60,628 nucleotides of DNA from NCBI GenBank assembly GCA_021813745.1, contig JAKAJO010000132.1, positions 1-60,628 on the forward strand, in the 5' to 3' direction. Shown piece by piece: positions 16,231 to 25,517 of the stretch. Origin of the DNA: Acidobacteriota bacterium (GTDB taxonomy: Bacteria > Acidobacteriota > Terriglobia > Terriglobales > Acidobacteriaceae). Both the position numbers and the translations under genes were made by a program. Below the pieces are notes generated by a model. That model was not told the origin of the DNA and made no database searches. It saw only the letters and a program-made list of their open reading frames with translations. How positions within the stretch are numbered: the first letter of the stretch is position 1; each line of letters opens with the position of its first letter.

Positions 16231-18494
16231 AACTCAATCTGCTTCTCGAGCGGAAGATCTCGTGAAGACGATCCCACGCGAATAACATACTTCCCCGGAA
16301 CAAGCTCCCACGCATTGGAGCTTTCATTGAAGATGCTCAGGCGATCTCGATCCACCGAAACGGAAACCTGCTTTGACTCGCCGGGCGCCAACTCAACCTT
16401 GCTCCATCCGACCAGACGCTTCGGGGGCTCCCCAGCAGATTCAGGGAATGACGCATAAACCTGAGCTGTCTCGACTCCGGCACGACTGCCCGTGTTGGAG
16501 ACTGTGAAAGAGACCGTCGAAGGCTCGCCAGGTTTAACGGTTAATCCAGAGTAGGCAAAAGTTGTGTACGAGAGCCCAAAACCAAACGGAAAGAGCACCG
16601 CTTTCTTTTGCGCGTCGTACCACTTATAGCCGACCTTCAGACCCTCGTCGTAATGCACATCGAAGAATGGACCGATGCCCATCATGACTCCAACCATTCC
16701 GGGAGCACCGGCAAGCTTCGGCACGGGATGACCTGGATCCGGCTTGGGCGGGGCGAGATGAATCGGATGCGGCAGGTCGGCTTCACTCCTCGGGAAGGTC
16801 AGGGGCAACCTGCCAGATGGATTGACGTCGCCGAAGAGGAGGTTAGCAATGGCTTGCGAGCCACGGATACCTGGATACCAGGCCTCAACAACCGCAGCGA
16901 CCTTGTCGATCCATGGCATCAGCACCGGCCCTCCGGTTTCGAGCACAACGATCGTGCGCGGGTTGGCTGCAGCAACTGCCTCGATGAGTGCATCCTGATG
17001 ATCGGGCAGGGAGAGATTGGGAAGGTCCATACCTTCTGACTCATGTTGAACCGCGAAGACGATGGCAACCTGCGATTTTCCGGCTAACGCCGCAGCAGAA
17101 GCAGGATCGGAACCGGAGTTGAACTGTACTACTGCATGGGGTGCCTTTGCTTCGATGCCCTTCAAAGGCGCAGATCGCTGGTAGACCTGAACAAGCATGA
17201 AACTTGCAAGCGGATCCTTGAGCAGCGCGGGCGGAGGCGGCACTGGATTGCCACCTGCCGGGGAGACTTGCGACGATCCGCCCCCTGATATAACTCCAAC
17301 GTCCGCGTGGCCTCCAATGACCGCAATCGACTGGATGGATGCGGCATGCAAGGGCAACACACTCCCCTTGTTTTTCAAGAGGACCTCACCCCTTTCTTCG
17401 GTCTTTTGCGCAATGGCAAAGCCGCGCATCACATCCGGCGATCCAGGCTGCGGCGGATCGTCCACGATTCCGGAATCAAATTCCGTGCGTAGTACGCGGC
17501 GCACCATGTCATTGAGTCGGTCCATGGGTACTTCGCCACTCTCCACGGCTTTCTTGAGCGGCGCGCCAAAGGAGTCGTTACCCGGCATTTCAACATCCAA
17601 ACCGGCCATGGCTGCCTTGACTGTGCTTTGCGTAGCACCCCAATCCGAAATGACGAATCCCTTGAAATCAAATTGCTTCGTGAGCACATCATGCAATGTG
17701 TATGGATTTTCGCACGCATAGATGCCATTGATTTTGTTGTAGGAGCACATGACCGCTCCTGCTCCCGAATCCTTGAGCGCAATCTGGAACGCCAGTAGAT
17801 CGCTCTCCTGCATGGCACGTTTGCTGATAATTGAGTTGACGACGATGCGGCCAGCATCCTGATCGTTGACCGCATAGTGCTTCACGTCGGTAATCAGATG
17901 AAGTGCCTTTTCCGCCTTTAATTCGGAGCCGGCCAAGGTTCCCGCAAGTAGCGGATCTTCGCCTTTGTACTCGAAGGTTCGACCATCGCGAGGTTCGCGG
18001 ATCATGTTGATGCCCGAGCCAAGCGACATGTTGAATCCCATATCCCGCATCTCGTGGCCAAGCTGAGTCCCGATCTCGTACGAGAGCGCGGTATCCCACG
18101 CAGACGCCATCGCCTCACCAGAGGGAAATGCAGTGGCATAGCGTCCCTTCACGCCTGCTCCGGAGACACCCTGATTGGAGTCCGTCATCTGAAGATCCGG
18201 GATGCCGAGCCGCGGGATGCCCGGAATGAATCCCAGGACTGAAATCGTGCGAGTCGCGGGACCGCACTCCGGTTGGGAAAAAATTGCCTGCCATCCAAGT
18301 CCGTGAAGCAACTGGATCTTCTCATCCAATGTCATTTCCTTGATCACCATTTCGGCACGCTCGTCGGGTGACAGGCTTCTGTCTGACCAGGCAAAGTGTT
18401 TGGGAGGATTCATCCCCGGAACCTGCGCCATGAGACCAGACCAAGCCAGCAATGACGCAGCACCGAAAGCGAAGCGCGCAAAGAGGATCTTCAT
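16227..18494 (-). CDS. bglX: secreted GH3 beta-glucosidase
   Basis: A 755-residue exo-acting glycoside hydrolase of family 3 releasing terminal beta-linked glucose (or xylose) from oligosaccharides. From ATG 18494 it has a signal peptide (KILFARFAFGAASLLAWSG). The nucleophile is D284 in GFVISDWGATQ; the (alpha/beta)6 domain follows, and a fibronectin III-like domain closes the protein. Other in-frame ATGs at 18527 and 18587 would put extra charged residues before the signal peptide. It is divergent from the DUF882 gene. The symbol is by family only; substrate preference is not readable from sequence. Confidence 0.9.
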   Translation of the reverse strand: MKILFARFAFGAASLLAWSGLMAQVPGMNPPKHFAWSDRSLSPDERAEMVIKEMTLDEKIQLLHGLGWQAIFSQPECGPATRTISVLGFIPGIPRLGIPDLQMTDSNQGVSGAGVKGRYATAFPSGEAMASAWDTALSYEIGTQLGHEMRDMGFNMSLGSGINMIREPRDGRTFEYKGEDPLLAGTLAGSELKAEKALHLITDVKHYAVNDQDAGRIVVNSIISKRAMQESDLLAFQIALKDSGAGAVMCSYNKINGIYACENPYTLHDVLTKQFDFKGFVISDWGATQSTVKAAMAGLDVEMPGNDSFGAPLKKAVESGEVPMDRLNDMVRRVLRTEFDSGIVDDPPQPGSPDVMRGFAIAQKTEERGEVLLKNKGSVLPLHAASIQSIAVIGGHADVGVISGGGSSQVSPAGGNPVPPPPALLKDPLASFMLVQVYQRSAPLKGIEAKAPHAVVQFNSGSDPASAAALAGKSQVAIVFAVQHESEGMDLPNLSLPDHQDALIEAVAAANPRTIVVLETGGPVLMPWIDKVAAVVEAWYPGIRGSQAIANLLFGDVNPSGRLPLTFPRSEADLPHPIHLAPPKPDPGHPVPKLAGAPGMVGVMMGIGPFFDVHYDEGLKVGYKWYDAQKKAVLFPFGFGLSYTTFAYSGLTVKPGEPSTVSFTVSNTGSRAGVETAQVYASFPESAGEPPKRLVGWSKVELAPGESKQVSVSVDRDRLSIFNESSNAWELVPGKYVIRVGSSSRDLPLEKQIEF

Positions 18495-18771
18495 CGATTT
18501 GGATGCCTTTTCTGAATCGGATTTCATGATGAAGAAGAATCTTACTCCACCTGTCCTTGAGATCAAATTGCGATGCGTCCTCTCCAACGATCCTCAGTGC
18601 AAATCGATTGGACTGGAGCGAACACCTTTTGAGTATCGAAACCGAAGCCACCTTCAGTTAAGTGTTCCATTGCTTATAAGATTTTCACCGTTGTTCCGCG
18701 GTACACTAACTAAAGGGTCGGCTATTGCGCATTCTGCCAAACAATCCCCAGGGAGATTCAAGCCAGTTTTG

Positions 18772-19320
18772 ATGCGTAATTGTGTTGCACTTCTCTCATT
18801 CGTGACATTGATCTTTTTCGGGCCCTTCACTCGCAAATCATCCGCAGAGTCGGCCCCAATCAGGCCCCAATTCAGTCCTTACTCGCTGCATTTTCTCGAT
18901 ATTCATACCGGGAAGCGGCTTGACATCATCTACCGCAGCCGCGCAGGTTACGATCAGAATGCGCTGGTTCAGCTCAACAGCTATTTGCGCGACCGCCGGA
19001 CCGGTCAAGTTCACCCTTATGACCCGCGAGTTTTCGACCTCCTGCATGACCTTCTGGTATCGCTTGGGCGGCCGCAAAGTGAGATCGACGTGATTTGCGG
19101 CTATCGAACACCCTGGACCAATGCATACCTCCACGCGCATGGGCACCAAGTTGCGGTGCACAGCCTTCATATGCAGGCGATGGCAATTGATATCCGGATA
19201 CCCGGAGTTTCGATCGCACAATTGCGAGATGCGGCAATTGCATTGCACAGGGGTGGCGTCGGCTTCTATCCAGAGAATGATTTTGTCCACGTGGATGTGG
19301 GACGCGTGAGACGCTGGTAA
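18772..19320 (+). CDS. DUF882/YcbK-family exported metallopeptidase-like protein
   Basis: 182 residues of the peptidase M15A-like DUF882 family, which includes MepK (YcbK), a murein cross-link hydrolase. The signal segment NCVALLSFVTLIFFGPF leads into the domain. Zinc-site text is visible in order: CGYRTPWTN, then HSLHMQAMAIDIRIPG (His and Asp), then FVHVDVGRVRRW (His). The expected job is periplasmic peptidoglycan remodelling. ATG 18772 is chosen because it gives the signal peptide directly; GGGAGA lies somewhat far upstream. Confidence 0.85.
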   Translation: MRNCVALLSFVTLIFFGPFTRKSSAESAPIRPQFSPYSLHFLDIHTGKRLDIIYRSRAGYDQNALVQLNSYLRDRRTGQVHPYDPRVFDLLHDLLVSLGRPQSEIDVICGYRTPWTNAYLHAHGHQVAVHSLHMQAMAIDIRIPGVSIAQLRDAAIALHRGGVGFYPENDFVHVDVGRVRRW

Positions 19321-19423
19321 GCCAGCCTTCTTGATTCGGCTCGCGGCAGATGATGCTCATTGGCCCTTTCCGTGCCTTTGAAGCCTAACAGCATAGCAAA
19401 CACTGTCAACTTGATCGGCCGAT

Positions 19424-20566
19424 TCAGTGAATCCTCGTGGCAGAAATGCTCCCGCTCCCTGTCTGGTTGCAACTGCTGCCGGTCTCCGTGTCGGTACCCG
19501 CAAAAGAGTTACCGTCCGAAGCCTCGGTTGCAACAATCGTGGCGGTGCAGCCGTTTGGACTTACCGAAGCCGCATTGATGCTGGTTCCACTGATCGTGCC
19601 AGTCACACTGTCAATCGTTCCATCAGGAGCATAGGCTAAGCCCGTCAGATTTTGACCGTTTTGCGCAATCGTCGCCAATGAACCCCCAGTCGTAAGCCAC
19701 GAGCCGGTTAGGTTCATCCCGGGGGATGCCGATGGATTCAAGATCAGAGATACGCCTCCGTGAGGACTTGCGCTGCAGGTGTTCCCAGTTGTCAGGCTTG
19801 TCACTGCGTTCACTCCTGTCAAAGGGCCACCATAGCCGGGGGGCATTGCGCCAAAGCATGGAATATTCGCCGGGCACTGGATGCTCGTAGTGACGATCGT
19901 GACGGATTGGCAACTGGTCGCGCTGGTTGTAAGAGACTGGAAATTCCAGATCGATGTGAGCGCGCCGTTCGGCCCCGCGGTGCCGCTGATTGTCCCAACC
20001 TGGGTCCCCGGATCATAGACGGTCCCGGTAAAATTCGACCCTTGTTCCGTCAGGGACAGAGTTCCTGATGCTGTGCTTCCATCTGAGAATACAAATGCGT
20101 AACTCCAGTTCCCAGTCACGTCCGTATTCGTCAAGTTGAAGCTCGCCGTCTCCTTCCCTCCTGGAGCCGAGGCCACTACGCTGTAACTGCCTGCGGTTCC
20201 GTTGGCCGTAAAAGCAGGGGAAGTGGCGACACCGCTGCTGTCTGTCGTTGCCGTCACCTCGTTCCCGCCGCCGGTGAAAGCACCACTCGCACCGCTAGCA
20301 GGCGCTGTAAATGTGATCGTCGCATTCGACACGGCATTTCCCGACGAATCCTTGAATGTCACCTGGAGCGCATTCGGGAATGCTGTGGAGATCGGCGCAA
20401 ACTGCAAGTTGCCGCCCGTTGCGCTCATCGTCGACGCGCCGTTTCCCCCGTTGCCAACGCTGTTCACAAAACTCGAGATGGCGCTGCAACCGGTCAGAAT
20501 CAGAAGGGCAAGCGAGGCAGATCCCATGAAGAGACACATGTGTACCCGCGTGGCAAGACAGTTCAT
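19424..20566 (-). CDS. Ig-like-domain lipoprotein
   Basis: 380 residues with a lipobox, LLILTGCS (Cys 27), so it should be lipid-anchored in the periplasm or outer membrane. Residues about 60-150 form an Ig-like (invasin/Big-1-like) domain with VTFKDSSGNAVSNATITFTA and ATTDSSGVATSPAFTANG. The rest is Gly/Ser/Thr rich with two related segments, NWSYAFVFSDGSTASGTLSL near 160 and SWLTTGGSLATIAQNGQNLT near 290. AAAGGAG precedes the ATG. Such proteins are common in Acidobacteria and of unknown function. It stands alone. Confidence 0.8.
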   Translation of the reverse strand: MNCLATRVHMCLFMGSASLALLILTGCSAISSFVNSVGNGGNGASTMSATGGNLQFAPISTAFPNALQVTFKDSSGNAVSNATITFTAPASGASGAFTGGGNEVTATTDSSGVATSPAFTANGTAGSYSVVASAPGGKETASFNLTNTDVTGNWSYAFVFSDGSTASGTLSLTEQGSNFTGTVYDPGTQVGTISGTAGPNGALTSIWNFQSLTTSATSCQSVTIVTTSIQCPANIPCFGAMPPGYGGPLTGVNAVTSLTTGNTCSASPHGGVSLILNPSASPGMNLTGSWLTTGGSLATIAQNGQNLTGLAYAPDGTIDSVTGTISGTSINAASVSPNGCTATIVATEASDGNSFAGTDTETGSSCNQTGSGSISATRIH

Positions 20567-21053
20567 CGGCTCGATCTCCTTTGACGTTCTTCTTGATGAG
20601 GAGCCGGAATAGCTGAGGAGACACCGGCCCCTAAGAATGAAGCCGAATACTCTTCTGGGTATGTTGAATTGGACCCTTGTCAGATGCCACGAAAACTATA
20701 CCTACCTCACTCCTCTGTCAAGTGATGATTTCATTGCAATCTCCATGGCAGAGAATGAGCACACAAATGGTCGGCAAAAGCTACACATTCAAGTTGCTTG
20801 GATCCGCTCGGACCGCTCGATATGCCCACACGGGAGATGCCTGGCCTTCGATAGGTCGCTGGAAAGCCATAACTCCCATCCCGTGAAGGATGCCACCTGA
20901 AGCGCGCCTTTTTGTTGCGAGTGGAAAACACACCCCATCCCAGCCCATAAGGAGCCGGCGCGAATCCCCCCAAAAAGCAGCGCGGGCGGAGTGCATCCGC
21001 GCATCTCCACCCACGCAAAACGAGCAGCCAAAGCCTGGCAGCCAGAAGGCCCT
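20567..21053. other. intergenic region, no convincing gene
   Basis: 487 bases between the lipoprotein start and the citrate synthase stop. Several short frames overlap on both strands, with no ribosome sites or recognisable text. Nothing supported. Confidence 0.4.
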
Positions 21054-22361
21054 CTACTTCATCGCCACAGCGCTCTTCCGCTCTTCCATCGGCACAAACC
21101 GCAGCTTCCGCGCCCCGGTGTAAATCTGTCGCGGCCGCGCAATCTTCTGCTCCGCGTCCCGGTGCATCTCTTCCCATTGCGCCAGCCAGCCCACCGTTCG
21201 CGGAATCGCAAACAGCACCGTAAACAGCTCCGGCTGGAAGCCCACCGCCTGGTAGATGATCCCAGAGTAGAAGTCCACATTCGGATACAGCTTCCGCTCC
21301 ACGAAGTACTCGTCCTCCCGCGCAATTCGCTCCAGTTCCAGCGCAATATCCAGCTTCGGATTCCGCCCCGTCACCTCAAACACCTGGTCCGCCGTCCACT
21401 TGATGATCTTCGCCCGCGGGTCATAGTTCTTGTACACACGGTGCCCAAATCCCATCAGCTTCCCGTGACCTTCCTTCACTTTCTTGATGTAGGCCGGCAC
21501 ATTCGCCTTCGTCCCGATCTCATCCAGCATCTTCAGCACCTGCTCGTTTGCGCCGCCATGCAGCGGTCCCGACAGTGCCGCCGCCGCTGCCGAAAGCGAA
21601 AGATACGGGTCCGCCTGCGAGCTGCCCACGGCACGCATGGCGCTCGTGCTGCAGTTCTGCTCGTGGTCCGCGTGCAAAATAAACAGCACATCCAGCGCCC
21701 GCGCCAGCACAGGATTCGCCGCATACTTCGGCTCCACCATCTTCCACAACATGTTCATGAAGTTCTCGGTGTAGCTCAGGTCGTTGTCTGGATACACATA
21801 CGGGAACCCCACACTGTGCCGGTACGACATTGCCGCCACTGTCGGAACCTTCGCAATGAGCCGCTTGATCTGCCGCATGCGATTCGCCGGATCCAGAACG
21901 TCCTTGGCCTCCGGGTACACACCCGACAGCGCCGCCACCGAGCTCACAAACATCGCCATCGGATGCGCGTCGTACCGAAATCCTTCCATGAAGCGCTTCG
22001 TCGTCTCGTGCAGCATCGTGTGGTGCGTAATCTCGTTCACCCACTCCTTCAGCTCCGCTTCATCTGGCAGCTTGCCAAAAAGCAGCAGATACGCCACCTC
22101 CAGAAACGTGCAGTGTTCCGCCAGCACCTCAATCGGATACCCGCGATACTCAAGAATCCCGCGGTCCCCATCAATATAGGTAATGCTGCTCCGGCACGAC
22201 GCCGTATTCATAAACGCCGGGTCGTACATCATCAGCCCAAAATCCTCCGCATCCGTGCGGATCTTGCGCATATCCATCGCGCGCACCGTGCCATCTTCTA
22301 TCGGCAGCTCGTAGGTCTTTCCCGTTCGATTGTCCGTGATCGTCAGCGAATTCGATGCCAT
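21054..22361 (-). CDS. gltA: citrate synthase
   Basis: Condenses acetyl-CoA and oxaloacetate at the entry of the TCA cycle. 435 residues, the length of type II (hexameric, NADH-sensitive) enzymes such as E. coli GltA (427). Catalytic H268 in GPLHGGANE and H307 in GFGHRVYK are present, as is the NVDFYSG segment with the catalytic aspartate. The protein begins MASNSLTITDNRTGKTYELP. Codons are strikingly C-ending compared with the genes at 4.7-20 kb. It has no operon partner apart from a doubtful short ORF upstream. Confidence 0.95.
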   Translation of the reverse strand: MASNSLTITDNRTGKTYELPIEDGTVRAMDMRKIRTDAEDFGLMMYDPAFMNTASCRSSITYIDGDRGILEYRGYPIEVLAEHCTFLEVAYLLLFGKLPDEAELKEWVNEITHHTMLHETTKRFMEGFRYDAHPMAMFVSSVAALSGVYPEAKDVLDPANRMRQIKRLIAKVPTVAAMSYRHSVGFPYVYPDNDLSYTENFMNMLWKMVEPKYAANPVLARALDVLFILHADHEQNCSTSAMRAVGSSQADPYLSLSAAAAALSGPLHGGANEQVLKMLDEIGTKANVPAYIKKVKEGHGKLMGFGHRVYKNYDPRAKIIKWTADQVFEVTGRNPKLDIALELERIAREDEYFVERKLYPNVDFYSGIIYQAVGFQPELFTVLFAIPRTVGWLAQWEEMHRDAEQKIARPRQIYTGARKLRFVPMEERKSAVAMK

Positions 22362-22414
22362 GATTCAGTTCCCTTTTGATTTCAAAATTTTGTGATTTCA
22401 CAATCTCGTTCGGG

Positions 22415-22433
22415 CGTGCCCCACTCACAACCC
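22415..22433 (+). repeat. degenerate half copy of REP-like family B
   Basis: CGTGCCCCACTCACAACCC resembles the left arm of the family B palindromes near 3.4-4.3 kb; no right arm is present. It lies about 55 bases upstream of citrate synthase. Confidence 0.3.
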
Positions 22434-22676
22434 TCAATACATCGATTTCCTGCGCTTCGAGTCATGATTGTCTGTGATTTCAGTCACCTGCATCAGGACG
22501 CGCCATTGCATCCGGGCGCTCTGCATCACAAGCCACCTGGAGTTCGGATTGAAGTCGGACCGGAAGAGCGCATCCCGTTCCACGAGGTGCGCGTCAGACC
22601 GTGCCGCGCCGAGCATCCACACCAGGTCTGAAACTCGCCGCAGCTCTTCTGTCCGCTGCAAGTTGGGGCCGGACAC
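22434..22676 (-). CDS. possible small protein upstream of citrate synthase
   Basis: 80 codons from GTG 22676, with GAGGTG upstream. The text NLQRTEELRRVSDLVWMLGA followed by ARSDAHLVERDALFRSDFNP looks like a real, helical soluble protein, but I recognise no family. In the same frame upstream are MLGGYGNVAAAMGEL and two TGA codons three codons apart, so this might be the 3' part of a broken gene. The other half of the 22362-23321 gap (22690-23321) has no supported gene. Confidence 0.35.
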   Translation of the reverse strand: MSGPNLQRTEELRRVSDLVWMLGAARSDAHLVERDALFRSDFNPNSRWLVMQSARMQWRVLMQVTEITDNHDSKRRKSMY

Positions 22677-23011
22677 CGGCAAGCCACCTCACACTCCTCA
22701 TAGCTCGCCCATCGCAGCCGCTACGTTCCCGTAGCCTCCCAGCATCGCCGAACACACGCATCCTTTTCAGACACCCCCGGCACGGCGCGCCATCAAAGTG
22801 GGTCACCTTCCCCATCCGTCCACAGCTTCATCGTGCGTGAGTGTGCAGGCTCGCACCACTCCTTGCAGTGTCAGCCATCTACCCGGTCCATACCGAAGCC
22901 TCGTCAAGCACCTTCGACTTGAGATTGCTTTTAACCCACTCATTCCACTCAGCAAAAAGCTGCCGCCATTTTGCATGTTATTTCTCGCAGAAGCGCATAC
23001 TAAGAACATCA

Positions 23012-23050
23012 GCCTGAGAACCGCGCCCGCCCCGGCCCGTCTTCTCAGGC
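23012..23050. other. inverted repeat in the gltA-doxX gap
   Basis: GCCTGAGAA (23012-23020) and TTCTCAGGC (23042-23050) are exact complements around a very C-rich 21-base loop, followed by GTTTTCG. It could be a weak terminator or a regulatory hairpin; the loop lacks the conserved cores of riboswitch classes I know. Confidence 0.35.
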
Positions 23051-23321
23051 GTTTTCGTTGCAGGAGACCCACGCCATGCCAGCCAGCCGCGCACGCACAC
23101 CGATCCGCACTCCATCGGCCGAAACCGCCAAGTTCAAGATGTCAGCCACCCAACCGGTCTGTACCGGCAAAATAAATACCCACCCCCCTGCAATACTCTT
23201 CCTTTCCACAGATTTCGTGCAAAGATTCCGACCCTGCTTTCGTTCGATCTTCGCCATCGCCTCCGCGCTTGACGCTCCGCGCGCCCCGGCTCGATACTCG
23301 CCTCACCCCACGGAGGTGCTC

Positions 23322-23756
23322 ATGTCCGGGTTTCTGCGCATGCGCTTTCTGGCCGAAAGCCCCGACGCCGGCCTGCTCGCGCTGCGCCTCATTGCCTGCC
23401 TGAGCCTCTTTCTCAAGCACGGCACAGAAAAGCTCTTCGGCTTCTCCGCCATGAACCAGCACTTTCCCGGCGCGGCCATCCTGGGCGTCTCGCCGCTGCT
23501 CCTGCTCGCCACCTTGAGTGATGGCATCTGTTCTCTGCTGATGCTTGTGGGCCTCGCCACGCGCTGGGCCGCGCTCGTCACGCTCGTCAATATCTTCGGC
23601 GCGTGGGCCATCATCCACCACTTCGCGTTCTTTGGCCGCGGAGCCGACCACGGCGAGTTGATCGTCGTCTACCTCGCCGCCTTCGTCGCCCTGCTCCTCG
23701 CTGGCCCCGGCCGCTTCAGTCTCGACGCGCGCCTCGCCCGCGACAACCCCGCATAG
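23322..23756 (+). CDS. DoxX-family membrane protein
   Basis: 144 residues with four hydrophobic helices, of the DoxX/DoxD-like family (inner-membrane proteins, in some bacteria linked to thiol and oxidative stress handling). Family text includes ALRLIACLSLFLKHGTEKLF, then MLVGLATRWAALV and NIFGAWAIIHH. CGGAGG lies 6 bases before the ATG, which fixes the start although the frame is open upstream. It converges on the GH35-like gene with an 8-base gap. Confidence 0.88.
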   Translation: MSGFLRMRFLAESPDAGLLALRLIACLSLFLKHGTEKLFGFSAMNQHFPGAAILGVSPLLLLATLSDGICSLLMLVGLATRWAALVTLVNIFGAWAIIHHFAFFGRGADHGELIVVYLAAFVALLLAGPGRFSLDARLARDNPA

Positions 23757-23763
23757 TCGCCAC

Positions 23764-25389
23764 CTAGTACTGCATCATCGTCACGCGCACCACCTCCGGC
23801 TTTTCGTGGAAGCTCAGCCCGCGGTCCGTTTCGTCGCCATTCAGAATCCGCAACGGCTTCCACACGCCGTTCTCATACGTGCCCTGCTCCGCCTTCACAA
23901 TCTGGCTGTGCATCCACGCTGGCTTGCCCGGCAGGTGCAGGGTCACACTCGCATCCACGCCCGTCACCAGAAACTCATTCGGCCCTAGCTTCCCAATCAC
24001 CGCCGCGCCATGTGCATCCTTCGTGCCCGGCGCGCGCCGCCCATCCATCTGCGGAAAGCCAAACGCTACCGTCGCCTGCCAATTGCCCAGGTGCACTTCT
24101 TCCGCCGTCGCGCCCGGCTTTTCCACCGCGGTCTTCAGCGCGCCCTCAGATTCCAGTTGCGCAATCTCGCGATCCATCGGTCCAATCAGCGCATAGTTGC
24201 GCGCGTGTGCCGTCCATTTCTCATCCCCCAGAATGTTCCATCCAGACTGGTCCACGCCAAACGGCGAGAACCCGATCGCGCCCTTGCCCAGCGCATAGAA
24301 GAAGAACTTCGCAAAGCTATCGCTCCGCCCTGTCTCCGGAATCCACAGCGGATTGTCAGGCCGGTTATACGCCGCCATCGTCTCGCGGTAGAACTGCGAA
24401 TCGTCCGCGTAGATGTCCGGCCCGATCATGTCAATTGCCGGCGCAAGCTGACGCCACAGCCCCACCAGCTTCTGCACCGCGCCGCCGCTCGGGTACGCAA
24501 TGCCCGGCAGATCAATCTGCCGCTGCGGCAGTTCTGCCGCCGGGTAGTCAATCCACACATTGATGTAGCACGGAATCGCAAACACCGCTTTGCCCGCCGC
24601 CACGATCGTGTTGATGTACTTCGCCTGGTAATACATCTGGAACAGTTCATCGGCCTCCGCGCCAAAGACTGCGCGCCACGTGCCCGGCTGCTTCTTGGCC
24701 GCTGCCAGCATCTCCGCAGGCACCTGCCCCGCAAACAGCCGGTCCGCCTCCGCTGAGAAATCCCGCACGCTGCCAATGTTGCCTGACTCGTTCTCCACTT
24801 GCACAAACAGCACCGTGTGCTGGTCTCCGTCGATCTCTTTCAAATGCTGCATTAGCGCCGTGAACGCCGCCTTGTCCGCCGCCAGCGTGTTCTGCCCCAG
24901 CGGCGACATCACATCAATCGGTGTCCCATCCTGCCGCACCACGCGCGGAAACCGCTTCGTATCCGTCTTGACCCAGCCGGGCACATAGTGGTTATTGCCG
25001 TTCTTCCACGTGCCAAACCACAGCAGCACCACATGCAGGTTGTGCGCCCGCGCCCCCTGCACAATCGCGTCCACATTGCTGTAGTCGAACTGGCCCTCCG
25101 TCGCCTCCATCTGCTCCCAGTACACAGGGGCTTCCACCGTGTTCGCGTGCAGCGCCGCCATCGACTCCCACACCTGCGGCAGTTCGCTTGGCCACGCGCT
25201 CGAGTTGTGAATCTGCCCGCCCAGCACCAGGTACGGTTTGCCATCCACCAGCAGCGCATAGTGGCCATCCTTTTTCACCACCTGCGGCGCCTGCTCAGCC
25301 CGAACAGCAACGGGCCGCACAATCCAGAGCGCAGTCAACAACGCAACCACCGGCAACACACCGCGAAAACGCAGAACGCAAATACGCAT
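23764..25389 (-). CDS. secreted GH35-like beta-galactosidase with DUF5597 domain
   Basis: 541 residues with a signal peptide (GVLPVVALLTALWIVRPVAV). The TIM barrel begins around residue 35 with VDGKPYLVLGGQIHNSSAWP and contains the acid/base segment FVQVENESG and the later glutamate in PLWIPETGRSD. The C-terminal beta domain (about 400-541) is the DUF5597 region. It probably hydrolyses beta-galactosides from plant polymers in the periplasm. On the same strand upstream, 128 bases away, is the M28 peptidase. Galactosidase activity is inferred from family. Confidence 0.87.
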   Translation of the reverse strand: MRICVLRFRGVLPVVALLTALWIVRPVAVRAEQAPQVVKKDGHYALLVDGKPYLVLGGQIHNSSAWPSELPQVWESMAALHANTVEAPVYWEQMEATEGQFDYSNVDAIVQGARAHNLHVVLLWFGTWKNGNNHYVPGWVKTDTKRFPRVVRQDGTPIDVMSPLGQNTLAADKAAFTALMQHLKEIDGDQHTVLFVQVENESGNIGSVRDFSAEADRLFAGQVPAEMLAAAKKQPGTWRAVFGAEADELFQMYYQAKYINTIVAAGKAVFAIPCYINVWIDYPAAELPQRQIDLPGIAYPSGGAVQKLVGLWRQLAPAIDMIGPDIYADDSQFYRETMAAYNRPDNPLWIPETGRSDSFAKFFFYALGKGAIGFSPFGVDQSGWNILGDEKWTAHARNYALIGPMDREIAQLESEGALKTAVEKPGATAEEVHLGNWQATVAFGFPQMDGRRAPGTKDAHGAAVIGKLGPNEFLVTGVDASVTLHLPGKPAWMHSQIVKAEQGTYENGVWKPLRILNGDETDRGLSFHEKPEVVRVTMMQY

Positions 25390-25517
25390 GGCTCTTGAAC
25401 CTCCCCAGAACTGTAAACGTCTACATCATTTCCTGCAACTTGCTTCCACAACTTCATCATGCACGCACAGCAAAGTCCGCGGCGGGCCTGCACCCGCGGC
25501 GGACTCTGCACGCTCGC

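Noticed and set aside
23012..23050. TPP-type riboswitch, suggested by a CTGAGA in the inverted repeat
   Set aside because: The other conserved TPP-box blocks are missing and the downstream gene is DoxX, with no thiamine link.
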